From assembly GCA_031550535.1 (NCBI GenBank), contig JAVBOM010000070.1, forward strand, positions 30,901 through 94,900: DNA of 64,000 bases, in the 5' to 3' direction. Below the pieces are notes generated by a model. That model searched no databases, was not told where the DNA came from, and worked only from the letters and a program-made list of their open reading frames with translations. The DNA is from Avichristensenella sp031550535. Lineage in GTDB: Bacteria > Bacillota > Clostridia > Christensenellales > Aristaeellaceae. Below, one piece after another: positions 32,999 to 43,804 of this stretch; within the stretch, counting starts at the first letter, position 1; the number at the start of each line of letters is the position of its first letter. Both the position numbers and the translations under genes were made by a program.

Positions 32999-35703
32999 TA
33001 TTCGTTCACCTTGCCTTTCAGCGTCAGCATCGGGCGGGACATGCCGTCGTAGCGGTTGCCGGATTCGCTGGGCACATAGCGCGCGTAGACCGTGCCCTTC
33101 GCGTCGATGTACGGCGCCCAGGCGTCGCCGTCCATGGACACGGTGAGCAGCTTCTGCTCGTCCCACGCGCCCGTCTTGTGGTTGTACAGCGAAAGCGCCG
33201 GGATCGCGTCGTAGGATGAGCTGTAGAGCGTCATGCGCTCGATGGCGTATTTGCCCCACTCCGGCAGCGCGAGCCGGAACGCGACCGGCGCGCCCAGCCG
33301 TATATAGGAATCCTTGCCGGTAAAGGCGTTCTCGTTCTGGCTTTCGCCGTCGGCCTCCGTGGGCAGGCGCGGCGCTTTGTCGTCGCCCTGGTCCACGATC
33401 ACCTCCGCCGGGATCAAGCCCTGGTGGTAAAACACCATGCCGGTAGGTCCGATCGGCTCAAAGACCGCCTTGCCCGCGATGACCGCCGTGTGCGCGGTGC
33501 GCGTGACCGGCTCGCCGCCCAGCGTCACGCCGATCTGGCCGACCGTGTCGTTGAAGGCGTAGAACAGATAGGTGGCGGGGTCCTGGTAGTAGTTGAAATC
33601 GCGGTTGAACGCGTCCACAAGCTGGCGCTTGCGCTGGATTTCCTGCCGTTCCTCCGCCGTCTGCTTCTTTTCGTCCTGTTTAAACGCCGCGTCCAGGTAG
33701 GGATATACGTCGCCGTACATGTTGCCGCCCTGCTGGGAGAGGGACGCCGGGTCAACGTCCAGCGGTACGTACAGCACGCCGGGCTTGGCCACGAAGTCTG
33801 TCGCCGTGCGGTCGACGGGTTTATCCGGGCTCAGCATCGCGATCTGCGCACGGTCGCCCGGCAATAGCTGCTCGATCTTGTCAAAGCCGAAGTACGTGAG
33901 CACCAGGCAATCGGTCAGCAGTGTGTCGGTGTTGTTGACGACCTCGCCGTGCACGCCGTCCGCCTCCATCCACAGCCTCGCCTGCACGGTGCCGACATCC
34001 TTCTGGATGCCTGTCAGGCTCAGGATCTTGGCGTCCCACGCGGACGCGCCGGCAAAGCCGACCGCCGGATGCGCGCCGAGCCGGTACCGCTGGCGCAGGG
34101 AAACGGGCCGGAACAGCTTGTCCGACAGGTCGTTGGTATCGTTAATGCTGCTGTCGCTCACCACGGACGGCAGGCGGTTTTGGTCCGTTTCCACGGTCAG
34201 CTCGCCCCCGTTCGCGGCGGCGACGCCGATGTATGTCGTCACCTGCGCGCCGTCGTCCGTCATCAGGACGCGGGAGACGGTCAGCGCGACGGGCTTGTTC
34301 ATCGTGTAGCCGCCGCTGAGCAGCAACAGGATGAGCGCAAAAACCACGGCGGACGCGGGCACAAAGCCCCACAGCCACTCCCGCCGGTCAAGCTTTTTCA
34401 GCAGCAGGTACCCGCCGAAGCCCGCGACCGCGAGATACGCGAGCAGCAGCAGCAGAACCGGCACACCACTCTCCGTGTTTGCGATGCGCAGGGAGCGGAT
34501 CGCCTCCGAAACGCTGTAGTAATCGTTGTTGTAGCGAAGCTGGTCCAGGCGGTTCAGCAACTGCTGATACGGGTCAGGAATGCTCTCGCGCAGCATGCGC
34601 GGCCAGAACGACGCCATCGTCGCCCAGGCGGACAGGGGTTTTCCGCCCATGTCGAACGCGGCGGTGTAGATATAGCCCTTGCCTGCCGTGTGCAGCGCGA
34701 GCAGACCCTCACCGCCGCGCGAAATGATGGCGTCTTCTGTTTCCATCCCGCTGAGCCAGATGGATTCCCCGGCCGCATTCTTCACCTGGAGCCCGGCGTA
34801 GGTGAGCAGCTCCGGCGTGATGTCCTCCGCCTCCGTGAGCTGTCCGGCCTTTAGCCCCGTCCATTCCGAAAAGAACGGATAGCTCGCCGCCGCCTGCGCG
34901 CCACCGGATACATAGACGATACCGCCCTTGATCAGCCAGTTCGTCAGCGCGGCCTGCTGCGCCTCGCTCAGCGTCCGCGCGTCAATGCCGTCCACGACGA
35001 GCATGGAGAAACAGCCCATCAGGTCGTCCGTGTCAGGGAAGGTGTTACCCGTCAGCGGGACCGTGAGCCACGATTCGCCGCGCAGGGTGTCGCGGCCGTT
35101 GGCGCGCTGGGTAAGGTAGGTCAGCGCGGCGGGATCGTCGGACAGGAGGCCGATGACCATCGTTTCCGGCGCGATGACGCGGCTGGGCGCCACCCGCTTT
35201 TCCGCCACGAGCCTGCCGCTTTCGATCAGCTCAAAGGCGTACATATCCTGCCGCATCAGCGGGATCACCGGCAGCACCACCCGCTTGGTCGCGCCGCCCG
35301 CGAGCGTCAGGGGCATTTCATACCGGTCGTATTCGTTAAAATTGTAAAAGGCGTTGACCGCGATGAGGCCGTCAAAATCCGCGCCGTTGTTCGTGACGGT
35401 GACGACGCAGGGCATCCATTGGCCCATGACGAACAGCCCTTCATAGCCAAGGGAGGCCGTGATGGTGAAATCCGCGCTCGTAACGGGCGCGGCGGTGGGT
35501 GCGGGCGTTGGGGTTGGCGTGGCTCCCGGCTCCGGGTCGTCGTCCGGCACCGTGCCCGCAGAATTGCTGACGGTCGAGACGACAACCGTGGTCGGCCCGC
35601 TCGCCCCGCCGATGATGCCGACGCTCGCCGCCTGCGCGCCCGCCGAAAGGCACAACATCAAAATAAGAAAAAATGCTACAAGGGAGACCTGTGTTTTGCG
35701 CAA
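32998..35703 (-). CDS. Large secreted membrane-anchored protein heading the MoxR/ABC cluster
   Basis: A 901-residue protein. A signal peptide (RKTQVSLVAFFLILMLCLSAGAQA) is followed by a Pro/Thr-rich linker and a beta-rich domain. A segment with VLVVDGID-like pattern and IVYVSGGAQAAA resembles a glutamine amidotransferase fold without a clear catalytic triad. Two membrane helices lie near residues 430-480. A further 400 residues of mixed fold form a second extracellular part. The start is set at TTG 35703 because AAAAGGAGG lies 8 nt upstream and it places the signal peptide at the N-terminus; an in-frame TTG at 35757 has no such site. Function unknown; related proteins precede ABC-2 genes in MoxR clusters. 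Confidence 0.75.
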   Translation of the reverse strand: MRKTQVSLVAFFLILMLCLSAGAQAASVGIIGGASGPTTVVVSTVSNSAGTVPDDDPEPGATPTPTPAPTAAPVTSADFTITASLGYEGLFVMGQWMPCVVTVTNNGADFDGLIAVNAFYNFNEYDRYEMPLTLAGGATKRVVLPVIPLMRQDMYAFELIESGRLVAEKRVAPSRVIAPETMVIGLLSDDPAALTYLTQRANGRDTLRGESWLTVPLTGNTFPDTDDLMGCFSMLVVDGIDARTLSEAQQAALTNWLIKGGIVYVSGGAQAAASYPFFSEWTGLKAGQLTEAEDITPELLTYAGLQVKNAAGESIWLSGMETEDAIISRGGEGLLALHTAGKGYIYTAAFDMGGKPLSAWATMASFWPRMLRESIPDPYQQLLNRLDQLRYNNDYYSVSEAIRSLRIANTESGVPVLLLLLAYLAVAGFGGYLLLKKLDRREWLWGFVPASAVVFALILLLLSGGYTMNKPVALTVSRVLMTDDGAQVTTYIGVAAANGGELTVETDQNRLPSVVSDSSINDTNDLSDKLFRPVSLRQRYRLGAHPAVGFAGASAWDAKILSLTGIQKDVGTVQARLWMEADGVHGEVVNNTDTLLTDCLVLTYFGFDKIEQLLPGDRAQIAMLSPDKPVDRTATDFVAKPGVLYVPLDVDPASLSQQGGNMYGDVYPYLDAAFKQDEKKQTAEERQEIQRKRQLVDAFNRDFNYYQDPATYLFYAFNDTVGQIGVTLGGEPVTRTAHTAVIAGKAVFEPIGPTGMVFYHQGLIPAEVIVDQGDDKAPRLPTEADGESQNENAFTGKDSYIRLGAPVAFRLALPEWGKYAIERMTLYSSSYDAIPALSLYNHKTGAWDEQKLLTVSMDGDAWAPYIDAKGTVYARYVPSESGNRYDGMSRPMLTLKGKVNE

Positions 35704-35795
35704 AGCAAAAGCCCTCCTTTTCGTCGCTACGGTTATCTGACGCGAAAGAGAGGGCAAATGTTCACAGATTGGTAAATTTTAGTTACATTATGTTA

Positions 35796-36545
35796 TTACA
35801 GCATCTGTTCTATCGTTTTATCTACATAAACCGTGGCTGGACGGCGCTTGTGCTCGCTGCGGGCGTGGTATCGCTCGATGATTTCGCGGTCGTTGTACGT
35901 TGCCTCCCCGGTGGTCAGGTAGCGGTCGATCGCGGCATACGTCACGCCCATGTCCGCCTCGTCCGTCTGGCCCTCGTACAGCCCGGCGGAGGGGGCTTTC
36001 TCCACGATGGACGCAGGCGCGCTCAAATGGCGGAGGAAGGCGTAGATCTCGGTGACAGTCAGGTCGGCGATGGGGTTGATGTCATACGCGCCGTCGCCCC
36101 ACTTGGTGAAGTAGCCCATGTACGCCTCGCTGCGGTTGCCCGTGCCCACGACCAGGCGGTTCTCCGACGCGGCTACGGCGTACAGCGCCGCCATGCGCAG
36201 GCGCGGGGGAATGTTGGTGGTGGCGGCGTCTGTCAGCGCGGCGGCGGGGGATACGGCGGCAATGAGCGCATCGCGCGCGGCGGTGAGGTCTACGGTGCGC
36301 GTCTCGATGTGAAATTGGCCCGCGACGGCGCGCGCGTCCGCAAGGTCCTCGCCAAAGTTGCGCTTGGAATGGCAGGGGAGGGCGATGCCCACGGTGTTTT
36401 CGCACGCCTTCTTGCACAGGATGCCCGCGAGGGCGCTGTCCTTGCCGCCGCTGTTGCCAAAGACGAAGCCGGACGCGCCGGAAGCCTTCAGCGCGTTTTG
36501 CAGGAAGGAAACGCGCTCGGTGAGTTCATGGTTGTAGTCGCGCAT
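35796..36545 (-). CDS. nadE: NH3-dependent NAD+ synthetase
   Basis: A 249-residue enzyme that amidates nicotinic acid adenine dinucleotide to NAD+. The ATP-binding P-loop FGNSGGKDSALAG is near residue 29. The central segment VVGTGNRSEAYMGYFTKWGDG is diagnostic. There is no glutaminase domain, so ammonia is the donor. The ATG at 36545 (MRDYNHELTERV) follows GGAGG; the long upstream extension has no support. It has its own promoter, divergent from gnd. Confidence 0.93.
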   Translation of the reverse strand: MRDYNHELTERVSFLQNALKASGASGFVFGNSGGKDSALAGILCKKACENTVGIALPCHSKRNFGEDLADARAVAGQFHIETRTVDLTAARDALIAAVSPAAALTDAATTNIPPRLRMAALYAVAASENRLVVGTGNRSEAYMGYFTKWGDGAYDINPIADLTVTEIYAFLRHLSAPASIVEKAPSAGLYEGQTDEADMGVTYAAIDRYLTTGEATYNDREIIERYHARSEHKRRPATVYVDKTIEQML

Positions 36546-36581
36546 GGCGGGAAACCTCCTTGTTGGCTGGTTTACAGTAAA

Positions 36582-36610
36582 AGTATAGCGCGCGCGGGGG
36601 ACGATGTCAA
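36582..36610 (-). promoter_or_regulatory. Promoter of nadE
   Basis: TTGACA (36610-36605), 17-bp spacer, TATACT (36587-36582) on the minus strand. Confidence 0.85.
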
Positions 36611-36647
36611 TTTCCACCCCGCTATGCCAGAAAAGCCCTGCGCACGC

Positions 36648-36676
36648 TTGACGCCATATCCCCGCCATGATAGCAT
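36648..36676 (+). promoter_or_regulatory. Promoter of gnd
   Basis: TTGACG (36648-36653), 17-bp spacer, TAGCAT (36671-36676), 40 bp before the start codon. Confidence 0.65.
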
Positions 36677-36715
36677 ACACAGTAAATACTACATTATTAT
36701 GGGGAGATGTCGCGT

Positions 36716-38161
<1,446 letters not shown>

Positions 38162-38174
38162 CGGGGGAATGGGC

Positions 38175-39452
38175 ATGCAGGGCATATCGTTAACATCCAA
38201 GGACGCGAGGGGCCTTTCCCGGGACGAGGTATACGGCGCGCTGGACCGGTTTTTGGCGTCGATAGAGCCATTTCCGCGCAAGGTACTGCTGATCCCGCCG
38301 GACTTCACGCGCTTCCACTCGGGCGCGGGGTTCATCACGGCACATTTGTACGAGGCGCTGAAGGGCCGTTGCGAGGTGGATATCCTGCCCGCGCTCGGCA
38401 CGCACGTCGCGATGACGGAGGGCGAGCTGCGCGCGATGTATGGCGACGGGATTCCGCTGGATCGCTTCCTCGTGCACAACTGGCGGACGGACGTGGTGCG
38501 GCTGGGCGAGGTTCCGGCGGCATTCGTGGCCGAGGTGTCCGAAGGGTTGGTCACGGACGCGATCCCGGTGGAAGTCAACCGCCGCCTGCTCGACCCGTCG
38601 TATGACCTGATCCTGTCCATCGGCCAGGTCGTGCCGCACGAGGTCGTCGGCATGGCGAACTACAGCAAGAACATTTTCGTGGGCTGCGGCGGCAGCGCGA
38701 TGATCAACGCGTCACACATGCTGGGCGCATTCTACGGCATGGAACGTATCATGGGGCGGGATTTCTCGCCCGTGCGCAAGGTGTTCGACTACGCGGAGGC
38801 GCACTTTATCGCGAAGCTGCCGCTCGCCTACGTGCTGACCGTGACGACCGCGCCGGAGGGCGAAATCAGCGTGCACGGGCTGTTCATCGGGCGGGAGCGG
38901 ACATACTTCGAGCAGGGTGTGGCGCTCAGCCAGCGGACGAACTTGACGTTCGTGGACGAGCCGCTGAAAAAGGTCGTCGTGCTGCTGGATGAAATGGAGT
39001 TCAAGAGCACGTGGCTCGGCAACAAGGCCGTGTACCGCACGCGCATGGCGATTGCCGGCGGCGGGGAACTGATCGTGCTCGCGCCCGGCGTGGAGCGGTT
39101 TGGCGAGGACATGGCCATCGACGCGCTGATCCGCAAATATGGCTACTGCGGCCGGGAGAGCGTACTGAACCTTGTCAAGGAGAACGAGGACCTGGGCGGC
39201 AACCTGTCCGCCGCCGCGCACCTGATCCATGGGTCGTCCGATGGGCGGTTTTCCATTACTTACTGCACGGAAAAGGTGACGGAGGACGAGGTGCGGGGCG
39301 TGTGCTTCGGGTATCAGCCGTACCGGGAAGCGGCGGCGCGGTACGACCCCGCGAAGCTGACGGACGGGTTCAACACGCTGCCGGACGGGGAAGAAGTGTA
39401 CTTCATCAGCAACCCGGCGCTTGGGCTGTGGGCGGTGAAGGGGAGGATTTAG
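38175..39452 (+). CDS. LarA-family nickel-pincer racemase/epimerase (DUF2088)
   Basis: A 425-residue protein of the lactate racemase family. PPDFTRFHSG near residue 38 matches the PDxTR block, and LGTHVAMTEGELRAMYG matches the next. GQVVPHEVVGMANYSKNIFVG contains the conserved His and Lys region. Family members racemise or epimerise 2-hydroxyacids with a nickel-pincer cofactor made by LarB, LarC and LarE. Those genes are not in the window. The ATG at 38175 has GGGGG at the right spacing. Cotranscription with gnd makes a hexonate such as gluconate or mannonate more likely as substrate than lactate; that is inference. Confidence 0.8.
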   Translation: MQGISLTSKDARGLSRDEVYGALDRFLASIEPFPRKVLLIPPDFTRFHSGAGFITAHLYEALKGRCEVDILPALGTHVAMTEGELRAMYGDGIPLDRFLVHNWRTDVVRLGEVPAAFVAEVSEGLVTDAIPVEVNRRLLDPSYDLILSIGQVVPHEVVGMANYSKNIFVGCGGSAMINASHMLGAFYGMERIMGRDFSPVRKVFDYAEAHFIAKLPLAYVLTVTTAPEGEISVHGLFIGRERTYFEQGVALSQRTNLTFVDEPLKKVVVLLDEMEFKSTWLGNKAVYRTRMAIAGGGELIVLAPGVERFGEDMAIDALIRKYGYCGRESVLNLVKENEDLGGNLSAAAHLIHGSSDGRFSITYCTEKVTEDEVRGVCFGYQPYREAAARYDPAKLTDGFNTLPDGEEVYFISNPALGLWAVKGRI

Positions 39453-39467
39453 CCGGAATTTTGTTGT

Positions 39468-39507
39468 GGCGGCTTCGGCGGTGTGCCGGGCCGCCGTTTC
39501 TCTTTTG
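39468..39507 (+). terminator. Terminator after the gnd-larA-like unit
   Basis: GGCGGC (39468-39473) pairs with GCCGCC (39490-39495), followed by GTTTCTCTTTTG. Confidence 0.7.
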
Positions 39508-39564
39508 TAGGGCTAATAGGGCAAAAATGGAACAATCTGGAAACGCCTTTCGTTAGGTGTATAG

Positions 39565-39594
39565 GCGGCGGGGGACCTGGGTTCCCCGTCCGCA
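39565..39594 (+). other. Strong GC hairpin upstream of the secreted unknown gene
   Basis: GCGGCGGGGGA pairs with TTCCCCGTCCGC around a short loop. It lies in the 5' region of the gene at 39623 and could affect its translation or be a repeat remnant. Confidence 0.4.
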
Positions 39595-39622
39595 TATCAC
39601 GGCGACGAAAGGTGGGTTGGAA

Positions 39623-40261
39623 GTGAAAAAGTGGGTTGCGTGTGTGTTGTCTGCGGTGATCATGATCGGCGCGGCGGTTGCAATGGCCAAAAGCGTGGTG
39701 CCTACTAAGGTTGAAGATTTTTGGGGCAAGGAAATGGTGGGGTATGCTTCGGATCTGACGATCCAGGATATGTCCTTGTCCAAGAAATATGCCGATGTCA
39801 AGGACGAGCGATTTCTGATCGTGTCCTGCCCCTATCTGACCGTCGCCATGCTGCTCACCGAGGGCTTCCCGGATGCCGAAGCGTTCCGGGGCAAAGCGGT
39901 GCGGTTCATGCTGGATGAAACATCGTTTGACGGCGCGTACGATCTATCGGTCCCGCTGGACGATCGGGAACTGGCGCGGCCCGTGTCGCTGGAGGTGGCC
40001 GGCGGCATGGCGTATGGCGTCGTCGAAGCGATTGACGAAAAGACCGTGACGTTGAAGCTGCACGCGGACTGCGACCTGGGCAAGGCGGGGGAGAGCGTTT
40101 CCTTCCCGCTGGACGCCGATACGGCCGACTACATGGGCGATATGCCTTTCGATACAGCAATCGGCAATGTCCATGAGCTGTTCACCGTAGGAATCAGTTG
40201 CGAGCTTCTCTACGATGCGGAGACAATGACTGCGCTGACAATGCGTGAAATGAACGGGTAA
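39623..40261 (+). CDS. Secreted or membrane-anchored protein of unknown function
   Basis: A 212-residue protein not recognised. The N-terminus (KKWVACVLSAVIMIGAAVAMA) is a signal peptide or membrane anchor with no lipobox cysteine. The mature part is acidic and mostly beta, with VRFMLDETSFDGAYDLSVPLDD and SFPLDADTADYMGDMPFDTA. The start is set at GTG 39623, 7 nt after AAAGGTGG. A good terminator follows. It stands alone between the larA-like gene and a convergent gene. Confidence 0.7.
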   Translation: MKKWVACVLSAVIMIGAAVAMAKSVVPTKVEDFWGKEMVGYASDLTIQDMSLSKKYADVKDERFLIVSCPYLTVAMLLTEGFPDAEAFRGKAVRFMLDETSFDGAYDLSVPLDDRELARPVSLEVAGGMAYGVVEAIDEKTVTLKLHADCDLGKAGESVSFPLDADTADYMGDMPFDTAIGNVHELFTVGISCELLYDAETMTALTMREMNG

Positions 40262-40265
40262 TGCG

Positions 40266-40304
40266 AAAGCGAGCGCAGCCGATACCGGCTCCGCTCGCTT
40301 TTTT
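40266..40304 (+). terminator. Terminator after the secreted unknown gene
   Basis: AAAGCGAGCG (40266-40275) pairs with CGCTCGCTTT (40292-40301), continuing into a six-T tract. Convergent with the next gene. Confidence 0.85.
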
Positions 40305-40333
40305 CCTTCTTTTAGGGCACCTCGCGCCGTTCC

Positions 40334-41254
40334 CTACAGCGCCATCAGCCGCTCAATCCCAATCGCGCTAATCAAACACCGCTCTCTTTTGTCGCCGGTC
40401 ATCCGCGCGATCCAATCGACAAAGCCGCCATCGCCAACCTCAATAAGCTCCTGATCCTTCTCAATATACAGCTTGAAGTTGATGCCTTTATAGTAGGCGT
40501 TGTCCGTGTGATCGTGATCGAACGAGATCGGGACATCGGGCAGTTCGTCCCGCATCAGCGCCGCCATCCTGTCAAAGAAGCCGTCTGTATCCGTATACCC
40601 GCCGCGCTTTCGGAGCACGACGGAGAGGTTGGCCCGATACCGCGCCAGGAACAGCGTTTTGTAGTACGCGATGTGCTTGACGAGCAATTGTTTTTCACAG
40701 GCGTAGGAGCCGCTATCCCTGCCGTAGGAGACCATCGCGAACAAACCGAAATGCGCGAACATGCGCGGCCCGGGCAGCGGCGCGGTCCGAATCACCCGGG
40801 CTGTCGCGCAGAAGTGCAGCGGTTCGCGGTTGCTGAGCGCGTTGCTTTTCAGCCCATCCGCGATGAGGATGGCGAGCATGTTGGTGGGGTCGGAAAGCAC
40901 CTCGCTGCCGCGCGACGCGCTCATCACAAGGTTCTGGTCCACGCAGCCGAACGCGGCGCTGCTGCCCAGCGGCGCGACCGGGGATAGCAGCACGCCGGCG
41001 ATCCCCTCTTGCCGCGCCAGCGAGAGCAGTGCCGTTTCCTGTTCGTGATACAGCACCGGGTCGATCCCGCTCGGGGCGGCATACTTGTTTGCCGCGAATG
41101 CCCTTGGCAGGCCCGCCGGATCGACGCCGTGCGCCTTCGCCTGAAAAAGCGCCAGCAGGAGGGAATTCAGATCGCTCCCCGGAAGCTCCGACAGCTTGCG
41201 CAGCAGTTGATCGTCGCCCAATTGATTCAATATCCGGTCCGTGATCGCGCTCAT
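40334..41254 (-). CDS. Class II aminoacyl-tRNA synthetase-like (HisRS/HisZ-like) protein of unknown role
   Basis: A 306-residue protein. The C-terminal half has YYKGINFKLYI, GDGGFVDW and a final GIERLMAL, which match the HisRS/HisZ pattern (tyrosine-glycine strand, gly-rich turn and class II motif 3). FCATARVIRTAPLPGPRMFAH could be a motif 2 remnant. The arginine of motif 3 is kept. There is no anticodon-binding domain. It is shorter than HisZ and is not near his genes, so a role in histidine synthesis is not indicated. The ATG at 41254 follows a GAATG context with weak SD. It lies 36 bp after the ABC exporter gene on the same strand. Assignment to the fold is an inference from motif order. 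Confidence 0.6.
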   Translation of the reverse strand: MSAITDRILNQLGDDQLLRKLSELPGSDLNSLLLALFQAKAHGVDPAGLPRAFAANKYAAPSGIDPVLYHEQETALLSLARQEGIAGVLLSPVAPLGSSAAFGCVDQNLVMSASRGSEVLSDPTNMLAILIADGLKSNALSNREPLHFCATARVIRTAPLPGPRMFAHFGLFAMVSYGRDSGSYACEKQLLVKHIAYYKTLFLARYRANLSVVLRKRGGYTDTDGFFDRMAALMRDELPDVPISFDHDHTDNAYYKGINFKLYIEKDQELIEVGDGGFVDWIARMTGDKRERCLISAIGIERLMAL

Positions 41255-41290
41255 TCAAACACCCCGCATCCATTGCGTTTTCAGCCTCGC

Positions 41291-43717
41291 TTACTCCGTC
41301 CGCAACGCCTCCACCGGGTCCTTCCTGGCCGCCAGCTTCGCGGGCAGCGCGCCGCCCAGCAGCGTCAGCAGCACGCTCAGCGCCAGCAAGATGGCCGCGT
41401 GCACAGGGTTTAGCTGCGCGATGCCCTTGATGTCGGTCATGTTGTACAGCAGCGCGTTGACAGGGATGGTCAGCAGGTACGCGATGCCGATGCCGAGCAG
41501 CCCCGAGAACATGCCGATGATGAACGTCTCGGCGGTGAACACGCGCGTGATGTCCTTCTTCCGGGCGCCCAGCGCGCGCAGAATGCCGATCTCGCGCGTG
41601 CGTTCCAGCACGGAAATCCACGTGATGATGCCGATCATGATGAGGGAGACGACCAGCGAAATGCCCGCGAAGGCAATCAGCACGATGGTGATCGCGTCCA
41701 TGATGCTGCTGGAAATGCTCGTGAACGTCTCCGCTAGGTCTGTATAGAACACCTTTTCCTCGGACGGGCGGCCCTCGTTCCACGCGCTCAGGTAATCGGT
41801 CACCTTGTCCTTGGACGAGAAGTCCGCGGGGTAGAGCGAGATCATGTACGGCGCACCGTCGCCGCCGAGCACCTGCAGCATCATTTCCTTCGTCACATTG
41901 TTGCTGCCGCCGGTCATCTGGCTCATCATGGACTGCATCTGCTGCAGGCCGGTCGCGGAGCCGCGGCCCGTGCTGGTGGCGTTCATGCCGGCCATGCCGC
42001 CGCCCCGGTCCTCGCCAAAGGCTTCGCCGGTCATCACGTTCTTGTCGGAGGCGAGCTGCGCCTTGACGATGGCGGAGTCCCGCGCGCTCCCCAGCGCGAA
42101 TTCGGACAGCTCATCGGAATAGGCCAGGCCGTAGGGGAGCACGTTCAGCGCGTAGGACTCCTTCGCCCGGAGTATGCCCGAGATGCGCAGCGTGACATTT
42201 CCCTCCGCGTCGTACAGCTTATCCATGCCGCCCATCACGTTGGGGATGTACATGCCGCCGAAGGACACATAGAAATCGTCGTTGCCGATGAACTGATACT
42301 CGTGGCCGACAATGTCCTCAAACGCCAGCGCGTCCGTGTCGTTGCCCAGGCCGATGGATTTGAGCGTCTGCGCGTTGACCTTGTTGTACGGGTCCACGAC
42401 GAGCACCAGATCCGTGTACGACGCGGGGTACTCCCCGGCGAGCAGGTCATAGTTCGCGCGGAGGTACGCGGCGTTGTCACCGGCCAGCGTCTTGGGGTAG
42501 GCCGTCATGCCGGATACGGTCGCGTTCACGAGCGAAACGGCGTCCGCGCTGTCCCGCGTCATCAGGTTCATGCTCACCAGCCGCGTGTATGACAGACCGG
42601 ACAACAGCGCCGGGTCCATGGCCTCAATATACGCGAGGTATTCGTCGGAAAAGACGTTCGTGTGCACGAAGCGGTTCGCCTCGGCGTTATACGGAATGAC
42701 GCTCTGCGCGGACGGATACTTTTCCGGCTGCGGCGTGGTGTCCGTCCCGGCCATGCGCATCTGCCCGCGCATGGTCTCCATGTCGGCGTTCATGGCGCTT
42801 TGGGTGATCAGCAGCGGGAAGCCGGACAGCGTGGTGCTCTCGAACTGGCCGATCTGCTGGTCAAATCCATTGGAGAGGGAGAGGATCAGCGCGATGCCGA
42901 TGATGCCGATGCTGGACGCGAACGCGGTCAGCGCGGTGCGCCACTTTTTCGTCAGGATGTTGCGCGAGGACAGGTTCAGCGCCGTGCGGTAGCGCATACT
43001 CGTCTTTTTCAGACTATAGCCGTCGACCGTCTCGTCGTCCTCGGGCGGATTGCTGTCCGCGACGACCTCGCCGTCCATGAACTGGACGATCCGGTCGGCG
43101 TACTGCTCGGCGATGGCGGCGTTGTGCGTCACCATGATGACGAGCTTGTCCCCGGCGATCTCGCGGATGAGCTCCATGATCTGGCGGCTGGACGTGGAAT
43201 CCAACGCGCCGGTGGGTTCGTCGGCCAGGATGATGTCCGGGTTGTTTGCCAGCGCGCGGGCGATGGCCACGCGCTGCGCCTGGCCGCCGGAGAGCTGGCC
43301 CGGTTTTTTATGCACGTGCTCGGCCAACCCCACGCGGCGCAGGACCTCCATCGCCTTTTTGTGCTTTTCCGCCCGGGGCACGCCGCTGAGCGTCATGCCC
43401 ATCTCGACGTTATCCGCGACGGAGAGGTGGGGGATCAGGTGATAATTCTGAAAAACAAAGCCGACGGAATTGTTGCGGTATGCATCCCAGTCGGCATCGG
43501 TAAAATCCTTGGTAGAGCGGCCGTTGATCAGCAGATCGCCCTTGTCGTACCGGTCCAGGCCGCCGATGACGTTCAGGCAGGTCGTTTTGCCGGACCCGCT
43601 TGGCCCCAGGATCGCGACGAACTCATTGTGACGAAACTTGATGCTGACGCCGTCCAGCGCCTCCTGACGAAAATCGCCCGTGGTATATCCCTTGAAGACG
43701 CTTCGAAGCTCAAGCAT
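41291..43717 (-). CDS. MacB-like ABC exporter (fused ATPase and FtsX permease)
   Basis: An 808-residue protein. The N-terminal ATPase domain (1-225) has Walker A GPSGSGKTT, signature LSGGQAQRVAIARAL and Walker B ILADEPTGALDS. A linker leads to the first membrane helix near 265-285 (ASSIGIIGIALILSLSNGF). A large extracytoplasmic domain (290-640) with a Met/Gly/Ser-rich insertion follows. Three C-terminal helices carry the FtsX domain (ERTREIGILRALGARKKDITR). This is a MacB-type mechanotransmission exporter, often for peptides or antimicrobials. GGAGAGGGG precedes the ATG. Its promoter carries the same 14-bp box as the response regulator promoter. Confidence 0.93.
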   Translation of the reverse strand: MLELRSVFKGYTTGDFRQEALDGVSIKFRHNEFVAILGPSGSGKTTCLNVIGGLDRYDKGDLLINGRSTKDFTDADWDAYRNNSVGFVFQNYHLIPHLSVADNVEMGMTLSGVPRAEKHKKAMEVLRRVGLAEHVHKKPGQLSGGQAQRVAIARALANNPDIILADEPTGALDSTSSRQIMELIREIAGDKLVIMVTHNAAIAEQYADRIVQFMDGEVVADSNPPEDDETVDGYSLKKTSMRYRTALNLSSRNILTKKWRTALTAFASSIGIIGIALILSLSNGFDQQIGQFESTTLSGFPLLITQSAMNADMETMRGQMRMAGTDTTPQPEKYPSAQSVIPYNAEANRFVHTNVFSDEYLAYIEAMDPALLSGLSYTRLVSMNLMTRDSADAVSLVNATVSGMTAYPKTLAGDNAAYLRANYDLLAGEYPASYTDLVLVVDPYNKVNAQTLKSIGLGNDTDALAFEDIVGHEYQFIGNDDFYVSFGGMYIPNVMGGMDKLYDAEGNVTLRISGILRAKESYALNVLPYGLAYSDELSEFALGSARDSAIVKAQLASDKNVMTGEAFGEDRGGGMAGMNATSTGRGSATGLQQMQSMMSQMTGGSNNVTKEMMLQVLGGDGAPYMISLYPADFSSKDKVTDYLSAWNEGRPSEEKVFYTDLAETFTSISSSIMDAITIVLIAFAGISLVVSLIMIGIITWISVLERTREIGILRALGARKKDITRVFTAETFIIGMFSGLLGIGIAYLLTIPVNALLYNMTDIKGIAQLNPVHAAILLALSVLLTLLGGALPAKLAARKDPVEALRTE

Positions 43718-43780
43718 AAAAGGGCCCCTCTCCAGTTATTTGCCTATATATGGAAGTGTGCCCAGTGTACAGCATGATTA

Positions 43781-43794
43781 TGAACCGAATGTGA
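43781..43794 (-). promoter_or_regulatory. Predicted response-regulator box upstream of the ABC exporter
   Basis: TGAACCGAATGTGA on the plus strand is identical to the sequence at 45812-45825. It lies 9 bp upstream of a weak -35 (TGTACA, 43771-43766), with TATAGG as -10 on the minus strand. It reads as two TGA-type half-sites 11 bp apart, the usual spacing for OmpR-family regulators. Confidence 0.6.
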
Positions 43795-43804
43795 CGACAA
43801 AAGC

